Assembly (NCBI GenBank): GCA_021613335.1
Contig: JAJTWR010000308.1
Coordinates: 1,570,001-1,634,000, forward strand
Reading direction: 5' to 3'
Length of the DNA: 64,000 bases
Source: Whitmania pigra
Taxonomy: Eukaryota > Annelida > Clitellata > Hirudinida > Haemopidae
Below are positions 10,545-24,000 of the stretch, piece by piece. Every line of letters begins with the position of its first letter. Positions within the stretch are counted from its first letter, which is position 1. The notes beneath the pieces are model-generated. The model saw nothing but the letters and a program-made list of their open reading frames with translations, searched no databases and was not told where the DNA came from. A program made the position numbers and the translations under genes.

Positions 10545-11312
10545 TCATTTCGCCGAATGAACATTCAGTTGGCAGTTGCACGTAATGAAATTATGATCGT
10601 AATGGATCTTCTTCGATGGTCGTTCATCTTTGCAGTCATCATCATCATCAAATGACCTCGAGCGTTTTCCAGAACTTGAAGCACTTTGTGTTTGTCTATT
10701 GTTGCTAGCTTCAGATGTCCTGAGGTTGGTTTTAGAAATACAATCGACTGAATTTAGCTCAGGATTCTCAATACACCTGTTTACGTTATTGTCAAATGAA
10801 GGATTCACGGATGCCAAAGCTTCTTGGATTTCAGTTTCGAAATCCCTTCCTTCATCGTCATCATTTCTGTTTTCTAAAGAGCTAAAGAATGATGCAAAAT
10901 TATTAAAAAATTGATCAAAGTCAAAATCAATGTTCCAACTATCATTTTCTTCCTGCAATTCGTTGTAAATGTCATCCCAACATTCATGATTTTCCACTCT
11001 CTCTATTAGTCTCTCCAAATATACATCAAAATCAGTATCATTTTCGTCCTCAAAATCATAGTCTTCTTCTTTATTAACTGGTGACTCTACTTTCACAATG
11101 CCATGGGAGTTATCTTCCTTGATATCGTAGAATATTTCGGTGTATCGCCTCTTGCAAAGAGGACAAGTAACGCTCACTTTGGACCACTGCTGGATGCATT
11201 CGAAACAGAAGCGATGTTTGCACACATTTGTTGTGCTGGTGTTGTTGATGTCACCCAAGCATATGACGCACGGATCATCGGGGATGTTATTTGAGCTATG
11301 GACTCGAATCAT
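10545..11312 (-). CDS. RING-finger protein, TOPORS-like, probable E3 ubiquitin ligase
   Basis: Single-exon 255-codon frame. Residues about 15-60 form a C3HC4 RING: CVICLGDI, then CKHRFCFECIQQW, then CPLCKRRY. The block after it, YTEIFYDIKEDNSHGI, matches the position and flavour of the segment following the RING in TOPORS (topoisomerase I-binding RS protein). The middle is strongly acidic with many Asp/Glu. The C-terminus contains a basic, Ser-rich nuclear-localisation-like stretch (GKRSRSF, then DERPSKKIH). It is much shorter than TOPORS and has no long RS domain, so it is probably a lineage-specific relative. By family it would transfer ubiquitin (or SUMO) from an E2; substrates are unknown. 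The paralogue at 12639-12983 shares the RING and flanks. Confidence 0.82.
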   Translation of the reverse strand: MIRVHSSNNIPDDPCVICLGDINNTSTTNVCKHRFCFECIQQWSKVSVTCPLCKRRYTEIFYDIKEDNSHGIVKVESPVNKEEDYDFEDENDTDFDVYLERLIERVENHECWDDIYNELQEENDSWNIDFDFDQFFNNFASFFSSLENRNDDDEGRDFETEIQEALASVNPSFDNNVNRCIENPELNSVDCISKTNLRTSEASNNRQTQSASSSGKRSRSFDDDDDCKDERPSKKIHYDHNFITCNCQLNVHSAK

Positions 11313-12638
11313 TTGATTGAAGTTAGAAATATATTTCTAGATATCAATTTCTTAAAGTAAATTACTGTGTATGCTTAATATATGCGTTGACTTATGCGGT
11401 TAATCAATGGAATTTACTTAATTACAGACTTATGTACTTTTATACAGCCTTTAAATAGTGAATAAAAGATAATAAAAGATATTAAATACACTTATCGCAA
11501 TGAATAAAAGTATGGAATATTTTCGAAGACGTCATAAAATTAAAAGTTAAAGATTAATTAATAAAAATAATAAGTTCGCGTATATATATATATTCTGCAG
11601 TGTGTACAACAAAGTTTGATTTGAAGTCAAAATTGGATGACAGCTTCCTTCAAAATTTGCGAATTTGATTGGGATGAAAAGATGTTTGACCATCTGATAA
11701 ATAATGATAACATCACTGTCCGTTGAAGTTGTCTGTTTACCATAGAATTTTGTGAAATTTTTATTGGTGAACTTTTCATGGATGTTTATGGAAGTGTATT
11801 TAATAATTTATACCTGGTAACAGCTTAAATCTGTCAGCAGGTGTCGTGTTGTAGATTTCGATGTTGAGAAATTTTATTATACAGTCACACTCCTCGTACT
11901 TTTTTGTCTTAATTTCACTTACTTTACTGTCGTTTATTGATTGGTTTAATCATTTTGTTCGCGTTTTGTTCTTTCGTGTTTTGATTCAGACACATTTGTA
12001 GAATTTGGTTAAAAGTTAAGGAATTCCGAGGATGGCGGAAAAAACTGGCCATCCCCGACGAATAAAATTTAACAACAAAAGTTACGGTGTTTAGTGAATG
12101 ATTTTGCGTCAAACTGGATATGGTTAGAAAGACTATTTTAAACAATGTTGTAGCAAGAAATGGGCCGTCGAATATAATAGAGCATGTCGCGATGATATCT
12201 CACTGCATCTGTGAAATAACAATAATAAGAATGATATAACATCGTCAGTGGTGACCACGCTTAAGAATTTCTTGCAAAGTAATTAAAAGTTTAACTTAAA
12301 CGTTAGTAAGAACCTTTTTACGATGGTGCAATCAAAAACTCTATTTGGTCAATACAAAAATTGTTATAAAAAAAGAAAATTTTTCAATAAAAGTTCCACT
12401 ACCTAAATGGTTGTTTGTGATATTTTTTATTTTTATAAATTTTTATTTAGTAATCAAAGTTTTGCAGCTCCGAAAGATGTAATTGGCTGGGAATGATGAG
12501 TGCAATAAATAAGAGTGCAAATCCCTTGTGCGCGGCAATTCTTCATCAATAAGTCTGGAGTTTCTAAGCTGGGCAAGAGATTTACCTATCAATGCCCGAG
12601 ATTTGAAGTTCGTCAGAAATCTCAGAATTCGAGATATC
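11313..12638. other. Intergenic between RING paralogues
   Basis: AT-rich with short ORFs only. A TA run lies at 11580-11592. Upstream of 11312 it should hold the promoter of the first RING gene; no distinctive motif was recognised. A minus-strand frame at 12655-12443 follows the second RING gene but matches nothing in its paralogue. Confidence 0.5.
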
Positions 12639-12983
12639 TTAGTCATAATCTTCAACTATTAATGTGCCATTAGAATTTAAAAGAAACTGAATTAGAATCT
12701 CCTCCATGAGTTCATGGGCGCGGGCAGCATCGTTCTCGTTTTTCTCCGTCACACTTGACTCTACTTTCAGAATGCTGTGGGATTTATCTTCCTTGAAATC
12801 GTAAAATATCTCTGCATATTGCCTTTTGCAAAGAGGACAAGTGGAGTTCAATTTGGACCAGCGCTGAATGCACGCGAAACAGAAATGATGGTTGCACACA
12901 TTTGTTGTGCTCACTTTTTTTATGTCATCTAAACATATGACGCACGGATCCACGGGAATGTTGCAGTATTGTGCATTTGACAT
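12639..12983 (-). CDS. Short RING-finger protein, paralogue of 10545-11312
   Basis: A 114-codon single-exon frame. The RING (CVICLDDIKK, CNHHFCFACIQRW, CPLCKRQY) and the following YAEIFYDFKEDKSHSILKVE are closely related to the neighbouring gene, including synonymous-position similarity. After the RING the acidic middle is gone and the protein ends at VEDYD. The paralogue has EDYD at the equivalent place and then continues, so this copy may be truncated by an early stop or may be a compact functional gene. The RING ligands are all intact, which argues for retained function. Confidence 0.68.
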   Translation of the reverse strand: MSNAQYCNIPVDPCVICLDDIKKVSTTNVCNHHFCFACIQRWSKLNSTCPLCKRQYAEIFYDFKEDKSHSILKVESSVTEKNENDAARAHELMEEILIQFLLNSNGTLIVEDYD

Positions 12984-13531
12984 TTTAACTTCTTTTTAAA
13001 AAAATGTTTCCTTGCTCTTTAACCGAACTGATGATGTATGTTGTTGACAATAATTAATTTCCATCACATACTGGTCTGGTTCAGAAGTTGAAAAAAGATC
13101 GTGCATATTAAAAAAACATTATTTTATTCTAAATTTTTTAGTTAAGTTACAAACGTTAAATGAAAAATAGCAATTAAATTTTGTAAAATAGGTATGGAAA
13201 GTATAATAATTATAATCCATTTAACTGTTTACCTCCCAACGTTCCACTTGTGGAACATCATGATTTTCAGTCTTGCAACAATATTTAAAAAAAAAACTGT
13301 TATATATTTTTTGAAGAATTTATAAACAACTCCAAGGTAAAAAACTTTCAAATTTTATTAAAAAAATTTTGGCGTTAAAATTTGTTAAAAATCGCTATTT
13401 TTAAATTTTTGTAGTTAATTTAAAATGCCTTGCAAAGGAAAGATCTTACAGTGACAGGTATGTTCCAAGCATCTTCATGTTGAAAATAGTCCTGTTTTTG
13501 TAGTATGCTACATGTTAATGTACAGTTAGAT
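12984..13531. other. Intergenic, nothing recognised
   Basis: AT-rich with several long A/T runs. No gene was recognised. Confidence 0.55.
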
Positions 13532-13775
13532 CAGCGATTCTCAACCTTTCTGATGCTGCGACCCCTAGGAACATCTCACAACCCTTGCGGGCCGGATCCA
13601 GAGACATTATTTCAGCCTTTACCCTCGCACAATTTGAGGAGTCGACTTTTTTTGTTTCTAGCTAAAATTCAAGTGAGACAAACCCTCTTAAAACATGAGA
13701 TGACCTTTTCTGCGCTTAGTCTAAAGTCAGGAGGCCGTTCCCCCTCTCCAAATTAGGTCCCTGGCCCTGGATATA
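13532..13775 (+). mobile_element. hAT terminal fragment
   Basis: It begins CAGCGATTCTCAACCTTTCT followed by GATGCTGCGACCCC, the typical terminal sequence of Charlie-like hAT elements. It then reads through GC-rich sequence to about 13775. No partner terminus or TSD was identified, so it is treated as a relic. Confidence 0.6.
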
Positions 13776-14426
13776 AGTAGAATATCTCCGCACCAAATCC
13801 GAGAATACAACCCACAATATAATGCTTTTATCGCAGTACTAAGCTCGCTGACTCTAAACATTCTTGGCATTGACGGCTGTAATCCATCTGAGGTATGCTA
13901 AATCAAATGTCCAACGTAGCTATACCCGAAGTTTGATTGATTAACCATTAACCGTCATGCATGCAAGTAGCCACTATTTGAATATTTATGTTACAACTTG
14001 ATGCCATGAGCCTGAAACCATATGTCTGTGCGTCCTCGTACTCACGTTTCGATATTTTGTCGCAAACTTTACCTTATTATGCTCTGGCTTAGTTTCCACA
14101 GTTGCGATAGAACAAACCTAACAGTCTGTTTGTGAAAAAGTGTACAAAAACCTTACAAACTTTGTTGCTCTCAAAACATGTGTTTTGTCCCAGCACGAGC
14201 TGAACTATCGCAGAATCAATAACCCCGCAAGCATAATTAAACACTGAGCTTATAAATTTCCCCAACAAATTAACGTTTTAATATAATAAATTTATCAGTA
14301 TATATTTCATTAGGCCATCATCAGGTTCATGAACAGTCTCTAAAAGAGTAAGCATGCACTTGCAAATGAAACAATTTCCGAACGATCACTCAAAATGACT
14401 TATTATATGAAAGCAGTTTTATAAAT
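13776..14426. other. Intergenic / LIN9 3' flank
   Basis: No gene recognised. It lies immediately downstream (minus strand) of the LIN9 stop at 14427. Confidence 0.5.
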
Positions 14427-17400
14427 CTATAAAGTACTTGATGCCACAAACGCTTGAAGATTTCCAGATTGTGTGAGTCCATTCTGAATGTGGTTTATGT
14501 GAACCTCAATGTTGTTCTGAAAGATCCTACAATTTAAAGAAAGCATGAGAAATGTTGGCATATTTGATAAGCACACATCTTCCAAGCAAAATAATTATAA
14601 TAAAAGAATGGCAAATAATTAGTGATAAATAAGTCTGTGAAATGCTCTAAAACACTCCTAAAAAATAAATATCCACAAAACACGCACCCGACGTTGCTCG
14701 GATCCAGCTGACTTCTTATGGAATCAAGAGACTCCTGGAGTGATTTGAACTCGAATGAGTGCATTTCACTGTCGGCGAATGTCTGCACAAAAGCGGAAAT
14801 CAGTGAAAGAAATGTCAAGACGCAGATCCATAAAATAAAACCGAATAGGGTAGAGTAAGCATTCATGCTCTACTTTATTCTCTTATTCATTTTCTTGAAA
14901 CTACTTCTTTTAAAGGACCAACCCTAATTTGTAGCAAGAGAGAAAGCAGATTTGAAATCAGTTTCAGGTTCTTGCCATCCTTTATCCTCTGAATACCATC
15001 CTATAATTCACACACAATGCATTCATCAATTAATGTTAAATTAAGTCAAGAATGAACAATTAAATTTGAAATTGTGGTAGCTGATATTGAAAAAAAGGTT
15101 GTTTAATAATTTGAAAAGGAAAAGCAAACCTGAGTACAGTTGGTTTTCCTGACAATCCCATCAGCCTCAACTTGGCATTTCTTTCGAATTTCACTTGTCT
15201 GATCAAACATGGCAATTCCTTGGTCGGGATCAACCTGTTTATTTAATGGAATCACTAAAATATTAAGATACTGAACTTACTTTATGATATTTTACTTTAA
15301 TTATACTTTAAATAAACATCTTAACAAGCATTGCATTCTATCAATCATTCCAATCACTGACTGAACCTCTTTCCATGTCTGAGTGACGCCTTTCAAGTAT
15401 TCATTCAACTTCTTGTTGAGCAGTTCAATATCAAGGAGCAATCTTGCATACTTCTGTTGGAAAGGAATCTCATAATCTTGACCATATGACTTCTGAAACC
15501 ATTTCATGATATATTATATATGACATAAAAATATATATACATGAGTAAATAATATCACATTTGAACAACTCAGCAAATCTGGACCTAACATGCAATACCT
15601 TATTTTACATAATGTTTTTACATTCATGTTAAAAAGAAAATTAATCTATTTTTTAAAGAACTGCATGAATAATTTGAAACAAAATTGAAAAACCATTTTT
15701 TCTGCTTCAGAATTCATTTCTTTGAGTTCTCTCAAAAATGTTTTCTTCACTCCAAGAAGTTTTGTTACTTTTGTCTGCAACAGTAAATGTATCAGTTTGA
15801 ACATACTATAGTTTGATTTTGACAGAAAAGTTTAAATCAAATGCTCACAACATAGTCGAGGAATTTAATTGGAAATCCCCCGAGCGTGTTTCCGTCTATA
15901 TTTAAAGGAGGGCCTTTGGAAGGAGAACTACCAAGCAGTGGGTCGTTTTCCTGGTGAAATGGTATTGAATTTATGATTTGTTTGTTTTCAATAAACAATG
16001 CAGCATCAGAAGAGCCTAGAACCACCTACTAATCTGATTACAAATCAAAATTTAAGTTCTAAGCCATTTGAAAATTGAAAAGCGAGCAGTCCACATACGA
16101 GGCCAGGTGAATTGATAGAAGGGTGCCTGGGAGGAGTGATAAACATCTGCCTCTGAGGTCTCTTTCTGCTCTTGAATGATGATAATGGGAGAGTTTCAAA
16201 AGACTCGTTGCTCTGTAAAAGATTAAAAACAAAGAAATCACACAATGCTCATCATCGTTCAGCAGTTTTAATAAAAATATTATGAACCCTTGCCAATAAT
16301 AAATGTTGATATAAAATCTCTTAAGATGTTGGATAAATTTAAATTAACATAAATTACTAAATAATACTTGAACTCACAAGAACATCGATATCAACAACAG
16401 AATGAGTCCCAAGACCAGGCTGGTCGAAAGTAATTCTGTAGACATTGTTGGCCGTGTCGATTGCATCAATCACGCCATTAAACAAACCATTCTGAGGTTT
16501 TCTTAATCTAGCTGTAATTTAAAATCAAATTAATTGTTTGAGCTTTATAATTTTCAGAGAGCTATTGATTCAATATAACTAAGGAATAATAGTTATTTTT
16601 ATTAATGAATATCTGACAGCCTTTGAAAAATATGTAGATAAAATATTCTTAACTTGTCGTACCTGTGACTTTTGTTCCAACGACGAGGGGCATGGGGATG
16701 TCGTCGGGAAGATCCTTCAAGTCCATGTGGTCAACGCATTTCACTTGCTGCAACATTCTAATCTTCTGTCTTTTGGATGCCAGAGCCATTCTCTCCTCTT
16801 CAAAAAATGCAGCAGAACACCTAAAGTAATGATAAATGTGCAAATGAGACCATTTTAACATAAACTAATTCAACATCTCTGTTTCAGCATTGTTTATATA
16901 ATGTAAAAATTATGTTTCATAAAATTCTACTACCAAAAAATAAATCATGAAAACAGTTGAACCTTCTTGGCTTGCCCATGAGCCTCCTTATGAAGCGCCA
17001 TTCGACCCTGGTTAACATTCGAGTTTTCAACAGGGGAAAAGACTCTTTCAGGCAAATGCAAAAATCATTTTCACCTTCAAACAGGGCCCTAAAAGTAGAG
17101 ATTGGAATATTTTAAACTGATAAATGGTTATGAAATGGAAATTTTCCTAAGTAAATTTTAAATAATTAATTAAACAATGAATGCAACTGATTTGCAGAAT
17201 TTGCAGTTATTCTTAAGACCACATTTCCAATGAAGAATTCATGATGAATTGTACAAACAAATGAATAATATGATGATGCTAGTAATAATGGTATGCAATG
17301 CAATTTAATGAACACCTGTCAATATTTGAGTAGAACCACTCATAGCAGACCCATAGAAGTGCCTTGGGAAGTTTCAGCAAATTCTGAAGTCTACTACCAA

Positions 17401-18556
17401 CTGACTGAGAAACTCGTCGATCCGTTGTTTTAAAGGAAGATTTTGGCTGCAATTTACATTGTGAAATGTTGCGAAATAGTTTAATTTAAGAATTAATAGG
17501 TTAATAGTTAATATTGAAAAACTTTGCAATAAGCATCAGCCACTTCTAAAAACAAATTGCAAATTTATTTTATAAAGTATTTATTTCAATTGGGTTAATT
17601 AATTAAAGGCTAAAAATATTGAAATCTTGTCAAACTTTACATCACATGAATTTGCTAGAGTATTTTAAGTTTTAATAACTTATCCATATTACTCAACTAA
17701 ATGAAAGAAAACTAAAAGATGCAAGCACAATGAAATGTCAAAAATTATGGTTGAATATACTTACTGTTGAGTCTAACTTGGGTATTTTACGATTCTTCGG
17801 AGTGGTCGGTAGCTCAATAGTGTCACAGCCAAATATTCTTGGATTAGGTTTACGTACTCTCTGTAACTTTATGATGCAAAAAAAGTCAAATGACCAATAA
17901 CGTAACTAATTTCACAAAATCAAAGCAATGACATACTCCTCCCCTTCTAGGTGGAGTTGCTGGAAATGTCTTCTCTTGTGGAATTAATAAAGATTCTTGA
18001 ACAAATAACAAAAATGTTTCCACAAAAGACAGGATGAGTAAATGTGCACAAAATTATTCTCATTTCTTTTACAAACAATTAGTTGATACTACAAAAATAA
18101 ATTCTTACTTTCTCTCATTGACAGAAGTGCCTCTGCTGACGAATCTTTAAAATGTAAAATAGTACCGATTAATGGTTTATTTATTTATTTCACTAAAGTC
18201 CGTTGCATAACTAGGATGTACTTATTAATGGAATGTTGACATACTCACAATACCAATCTTAAATACATAAACGAGGTGAAATATGAGGTAAGTATTGAAA
18301 AACAATTCCAAGGTAGTATTGCTACAGTCAGAAAAGAAAAGTGTTACATCTGAATGTTTGATTGGTACACAGGTTGATTCTCAGGTGGTGAAATAATTAT
18401 ATGAAATAATTTTGCCATAAAGATATCCTAAAAGATCGTACTTCTTACGTATTTGTAATCTTTAAAAAAATATGCCACATTAATTCACTCCAAAAAAATA
18501 CTTAATAGATACGTGGAAGAAACCTTACTTTCTAGCGAACTTGGATCTTCCGCCAT
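14427..18556 (-). CDS. LIN9: LIN9, MuvB/DREAM complex subunit, 16 exons
   Basis: Core subunit of the MuvB complex (DREAM and B-MYB complexes), which controls cell-cycle genes in the nucleus. Exons (minus): 18556-18529, 18144-18109, 17995-17937, 17860-17765, 17446-17316, 17088-16963, 16820-16663, 16511-16378, 16212-16099, 15950-15849, 15774-15694, 15492-15358, 15234-15130, 15000-14923, 14782-14688 and 14526-14427. They total 1578 nt, 525 residues, close to vertebrate LIN9. The DIRP domain starts near residue 105 (SVGSRLQNLLKLPKALLWVC, YEWFYSNID, LTRVEWRFIRRLMGKPRRCS). Tudor-like segments follow (DIPMPLVVGTKV, NGLFNGVIDAIDTANNVYRI, GLGTHSVVDIDVLSNE), then NDPLLGSSP and GGFPIKFL. A coiled-coil part (YARLLLDIELLNKKLN) and a C-terminal helix (SFEFKSLQESL, FQNNIEVHINHIQNGL) complete it. 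All introns are GT-AG and the frame is intact, with no sign of decay. Confidence 0.96.
18180..18224 (-). repeat. Solo copy of the GTTATGCAACGGACT terminal repeat in LIN9 intron 1
   Basis: Read on the minus strand it gives TAGTTATGCAACGGACTTTA followed by an AAATAAATAAAT tract, matching the terminal repeats at 28518-28560 and 29478-29520. It lies between LIN9 exons 1 and 2. Confidence 0.75.
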
Positions 18557-21059
18557 TTTAGCAATTCGCACCTATTGCACTGTTTACATTAAACAATTGG
18601 TGCATTAATATAAATGGTTTAAATATATTAGTTATTTTTACCAATAACTTATAGCTAAAATTTCTAAAATATAAATTGACGTGCATAAACTAAAGAAATA
18701 CTGGAGCTCAATTTAGGAAATTTCGTCACTAAAAATTAAGTTTTCAGAAATTTATTTATTATTTATTTTAATTTATTACTAAAACATTTAATTAGTTAGA
18801 AATTATTTTATCTAACAGATATTTTTAGTGATGCATTTTTTTCGTTGTTGCGAAGATATATGTTTACGACGTCTCGTTCTTCCTTTCGCGATATGGACGT
18901 CGTTGTTGCGCTGTGATAGTACAGCATTATTGATCTGTTGATATGACAGCGTGTTGATTTATAGTCTCGCTTTATTTAGAAAATGTTTTTTGGGCTCCGA
19001 ATGATGAAAATGGATGAACGGTATTAACACTGACCGATTCTTGTATTCGTATTCTGATGAGAGCCTTCTAATTGCATTAATTCAGTGACATGATGATTTA
19101 TTTTCCGCAGAATGCCCTTTGGTGTAGTGACTTTGTGCGTATTCGTACTGTCTGATCACTGATTTCTAGTAGAACTCATTATTTCTTCAACTAGTCTGAT
19201 TTATATACAACTTGAAATTATTAAGGCGCTGAAGTTACCCTGATCTACAATCTTGGTTGCTTTCGCTGGCTATGCAGTTTCGCTAGCGTCTTTGGAAAGA
19301 CGTGGACCTATTATAAATGCTGTGGACTTTCTATCAACTCTAGTTGCTGGTTATGTGTAGAACACATACTTTACATATTTTCTAAACATTGCAGTGAAGG
19401 AAGAAGCATTATATTTTGGTGCAATAACTATTGTATGTTTACTATTCAAAAAGTTGTCGAGGAGGCTATCGTGCACGCAATGAGAATGGAAGAGCCAACG
19501 AATAAGTTTGTTGCCCTACAAGCAAAGTAATCAAATTTGACCTGAACGAAAAATTTGTGACTAAATTTTATTACAAGTCGGTCCTTAATAATGCAAATGC
19601 TATTAATATCATAAGCGATTTGTAGCGAGTAAAGGTAATTATATTAAATTAATTATTTAGTGATTAAATATTAACTTTTTCTCGCGGTTTTCAATTTAAT
19701 AGTGAGCAGTTATTCATTTCAAATCGTTTGTGATGTGGGATATTTTAGAGAGCGTCTAAAGTCGATTTGGACTTATAGGTGACATTTATATTTCAAACGT
19801 GGTTAGTGGGCTGTTATACATTTGACCAACAAATTTAAAATGTTGGAGCGGTACATATCCCCTTGTCATACCACAAAACTTAAAAGATAATTATGTTGTA
19901 AAGATCTAAGTTTCTTGAACCTACGATATTTAATTAAGTTCACAAATTTCCCAGTTTTAAGGTTGAGTTGACAAACGGCGTGGAGTTCGAAGGACGATAA
20001 ATGTACGTTTACATGAAATCATCAAATTCCCTTCCTTACTTATGTATTTTTCCTATAAATAAAACCAATTTAATATTCTGCGGAATTAACAACGCAAACT
20101 ATTTAATTAATCCTGGTTTTGTTATATTTAATAAAATGGCAGTCTCTCGTCTTACTTCTATTAAAGAAAAATCGTTATGGAATATTGTTTCGCAACACAC
20201 CTGGTAACAAATATAAGCTAAAATATCATTAGACCTGGTTTGTCAAACCATCCTTAAGATTCCCGTCTCCACCCGAGGTCAATAGATCGCGATGGGTCTA
20301 TTATTTACAGTAATTAAGTACAAGTTTCTTACGGTTAGAATAACGCTGTGTTAAAATTTGTAAATTTTTTGAGAATCCCAAAATACTTTGCAGACCGCGT
20401 GTTTGAGGCCCGTTTCTAACGTAACATTACTACCGAAGGAGAATCATTGTGCTAACCAACGAAAGGGCATCGAATTGACTAACGTACACAGAGGGGCTTT
20501 CTAAATAATGGAGATTGCCCAGGACTGCTGCAAGCTCCAAATGGCCCTGACTGCATATTGTGGACTTGTATTTACGAATTTATTTGAATTTTAAAATATT
20601 TTTCTAGAAATGGAACTTATTTTAACGAATGGCTGTCTCCGACTAGTTGCAAACTTATCACCATGTTAAGATCGATCGCCTGCTAGACAATGAATGCATT
20701 GTGTCGATTGCTTTTGAATTTTGTCTCAATTTGACTTGATCTAATAATATAGATTCTGCTTTGACGATTAAATAAATAATATTTTATCAGACTCTTAAAA
20801 TAATTGTTACAATCGCTTGATTATCGTTGTTTGCTGCAACCAGTGCAAGGCTCATTGTGAGCGTTTTCCAATTCGATGCTCGCGGCGCGTCTTCATTATG
20901 GGGACAGCTATCAGCTGTTTAGGGCCTGTGTTCGGCGGATGCGTGCTCCAATATTTAATCACTAATAAGAATGGATTCATAAGTCGAATATAATTTATTG
21001 GAGCGCTTTTACAACGTTTTTCGTAAAATTCGGGATCAGTGTGATTTGAACAAAAACGG
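18557..21059. other. Intergenic between divergent LIN9 and the SLC7A gene
   Basis: 2.5 kb without a recognised gene. It must hold the promoters of both divergent genes and is somewhat less AT-rich near 18840-19350 and 20830-20960. Short open frames (for example around 19440-19620) are interrupted and match nothing I recognise. A non-coding RNA or fast-evolving exon cannot be excluded. Confidence 0.5.
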
Positions 21060-24000
21060 ATGAAAATTACTAGCTTTGCACAGCTGAATAAGCTCCTATT
21101 TAGACGAAAATGTATATCAAAAGCGGTCTCATCGGAGACGAAGTTGAAGAAATGCTTGTCGACCCTTGACTTAATATCTTTAGGTTTGTTTTATTATTTG
21201 ATAACTTTTGATTATTCGAGTGCACCACATTAGGGTTTATTCGATTTAATTGATTTAATAGGAATTGGTTGTACTCTCGGTTGTGGAATTTATGTGGTCA
21301 CCGGTGAAGTAATAAGGAACATAACTGGACCTGCTGTGGTTATTAGTTTTGCCATCGCCGCACTCGCTTCTGTTCTAGCAGGTTGATTTCACATAAAACT
21401 TTCAATAGTTGTCAGTTATTTAAATCGTTCAGTTTTACAATCATTGAATGACTGGATAAAAGACACAGTAGTTGATTAAAATTAATTGATTAGATATTTT
21501 TGTTGATAATCGATTGATGAGCCATATCATTCAATAAATATAATTAATGAGTAAAATTAAATGTTTAATTTGTTTAGCCCTGAGCTATGCAGAATTTGGA
21601 GCGAGAGTTCCAAAGGCTGGTTCAGCTTATATCTACAGCTACGTCACTGTGGGCGAAATATGGGCTTTTGTCATAGGGTGGAATCTCGTTCTAGAATATG
21701 TAATAGGTTAGAATTTCAGCTGCATTATATAATTGCAGTAAAATGTTGCTAGATTTGAGCTAGTTGATCTTTTTGCCACCAGGGGCCGCAAGTACGGCAA
21801 AGGCGACAAGTTCTTACTTGGATGCCCTGTTTGACCATCGAATCAGCTCTTTCCTCACCCAACATGTTCCTATCGAAGTTCCAACTTTGTCTTCATATCC
21901 AGACTTTATTGCTTTTGGTTTTGTTATGATCATGACAGGTTGAAATGACTCATTTTATGATTATAATTTCATAAATCTTAAATTTGTAATATTTAGCCGA
22001 GTAAACATGGTTTTAACGATCTTGAATTGTTTACACAGCAATTGTATGCTTTGGAATTCAGGAATCTTCTTTACTTAACAACATCTTTATGGTGGTCAAT
22101 GTCTCCATTTTAGTTTTTGTCATAATAGCTGGAGCTGTCATGTCCAAACCTGAAAACTGGAAGATACCAGCAAACAAAGTGAAATATGCAACTAGATATA
22201 TCTTAGAAAATACGAAAATTTGGAAATTAATTATTTCCGTAACAATCGAACAGTAAACCCTTCATCAATGATTTAGGTACCTGATCCAAACGTCAATGGT
22301 GTAGGGGGATTTTTTCCATTTGGATATTTGGGAGTTGTAAAAGGAGCCAGTGTATGCTTTTACAGTTATATTGGATTTGATGTCATCACAATCGCTGGTT
22401 CGTTTGAATTAAACATTGTTTGTAAAATTCATTTATTTCGATTCAATGATTTTTCTCAAATCTCACAGGAGAAGAGACTGTTAATCCAAAGAAATCTATT
22501 CCAATTTCCATTCTTACATCTTTGTGCATCTGTTCAGTGACATACATTCGTATGATTCATATTATACGACTTTTGTTTTTTACAAATATCATGAAAGATT
22601 AATGTAATTAATAAAATGCCATTTTCAGTGTTGACTTCTGTTCTGACCATGATGGTACCTTATTATGTCTTGGAAGCTACTTCTCCCCTTTCATCAGCTT
22701 TTGAACAAATTGGATGGAGTGTTGCTGCTCACGTGATAAATGTTGGAGCTATTATCTGCTTGATTTCCTGGTATTATTATTAGCCTGTTTGATTAGCGAT
22801 ATTGTTGCATGATTGTGATAATTTATAATATAAATATATTATATATAAAGTAGTGTTTTAATAGTTTTATTTATCATGCTTAAATTAAATGAAGTAGTGC
22901 TATCATAACAATATTTTGCTTCTTTGATTTTCAGTCTTCTTACTTATGTCTTAGCCATGCCAAGAGTGTTTTATGCCATGGCATCGGATGGCCTGCTATT
23001 TAAATGCATGGCCAAAGTAAACCCACGGTTTAAAACCCCTGTTATTGCAACGCTAATATCTGGGTTATTAACAGGTGACAATTATTAATTCTTAACATCA
23101 TCTAAACGTACCTAGTTATAACTTTACTAGCAATTTCAATTGAATTCCTGAGATGCATTTATTCATAAACTTAGCCGTTTTGGCGATGTTCTTGGACCTT
23201 ATCGATTTAGTGAACATGATGTCGATCGGAACTCTCTTGGCTTATACTTTGGTTAGCATCTCGGTGCTGTTGCTGAGATATCATCCTAACGATATGGAAG
23301 ATGAAGCCAGTGAAATGAAAAAGATATTGCCCGGGGATGGTGAAAAACCAGATTCCGAATCACGCCTAGGTAGGCATTGACATTTTTAGACACCATGCGC
23401 ACGTTTATGATCTTGGTCATATAATAACCCGTACTTTTGTGCTTTATTTCAATAATTTTCTATCAGTTCCTTATAATTTATTTTACAATCTGTTTCTTAG
23501 GAACGTGGAGAAATATTAAGATGTTATTGTTTGAGTCCAAAACACCATCTAAAGAATCTTATGACATTGTCAGAGGTGGATTTTCAGTAATTGGTAAAAA
23601 CCTACTAGTTTGTTTTCTCAAATAGCTTAGCTTGAACTTATTGAAAAAGTCTTTGCTTAAACTTTGGATTAGGATACCTCGAGCACTAATTTATAATGGA
23701 AATAAAGAACTGCCACGTATTAAAAATGAAACAATACTTATGCGACAATTAATGTCTACATTTCTTAGCGATCATGACAGTTTGGAGCACAGGTGTGACT
23801 CTGGCATGGACGAATTTATTGTTTAGCGGGACGTGGTGGGTCCTCACGCTGTTTCTTGCTCCCAATTTTTTCACTGCGGTCGTCATCATCCTTCTTTGCT
23901 TTCAACCAAAACAAAAGCCGGAGTTATCCTTCATTGTATGGAAAAGTTCTGATTTTCAACCATTTAAAAATTTATTTTTTTAATTTTAAAAATCCAAACT

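Noticed and set aside
12443..12655. 70-codon minus-strand frame after the short RING gene
   Set aside because: Considered as a frameshifted continuation of the RING protein, but it shares nothing with the C-terminal part of the paralogue.
19230..19640. Possible exon(s) between LIN9 and the transporter
   Set aside because: Short open pieces are interrupted by stops, lack convincing splice partners and match no family I recognise.
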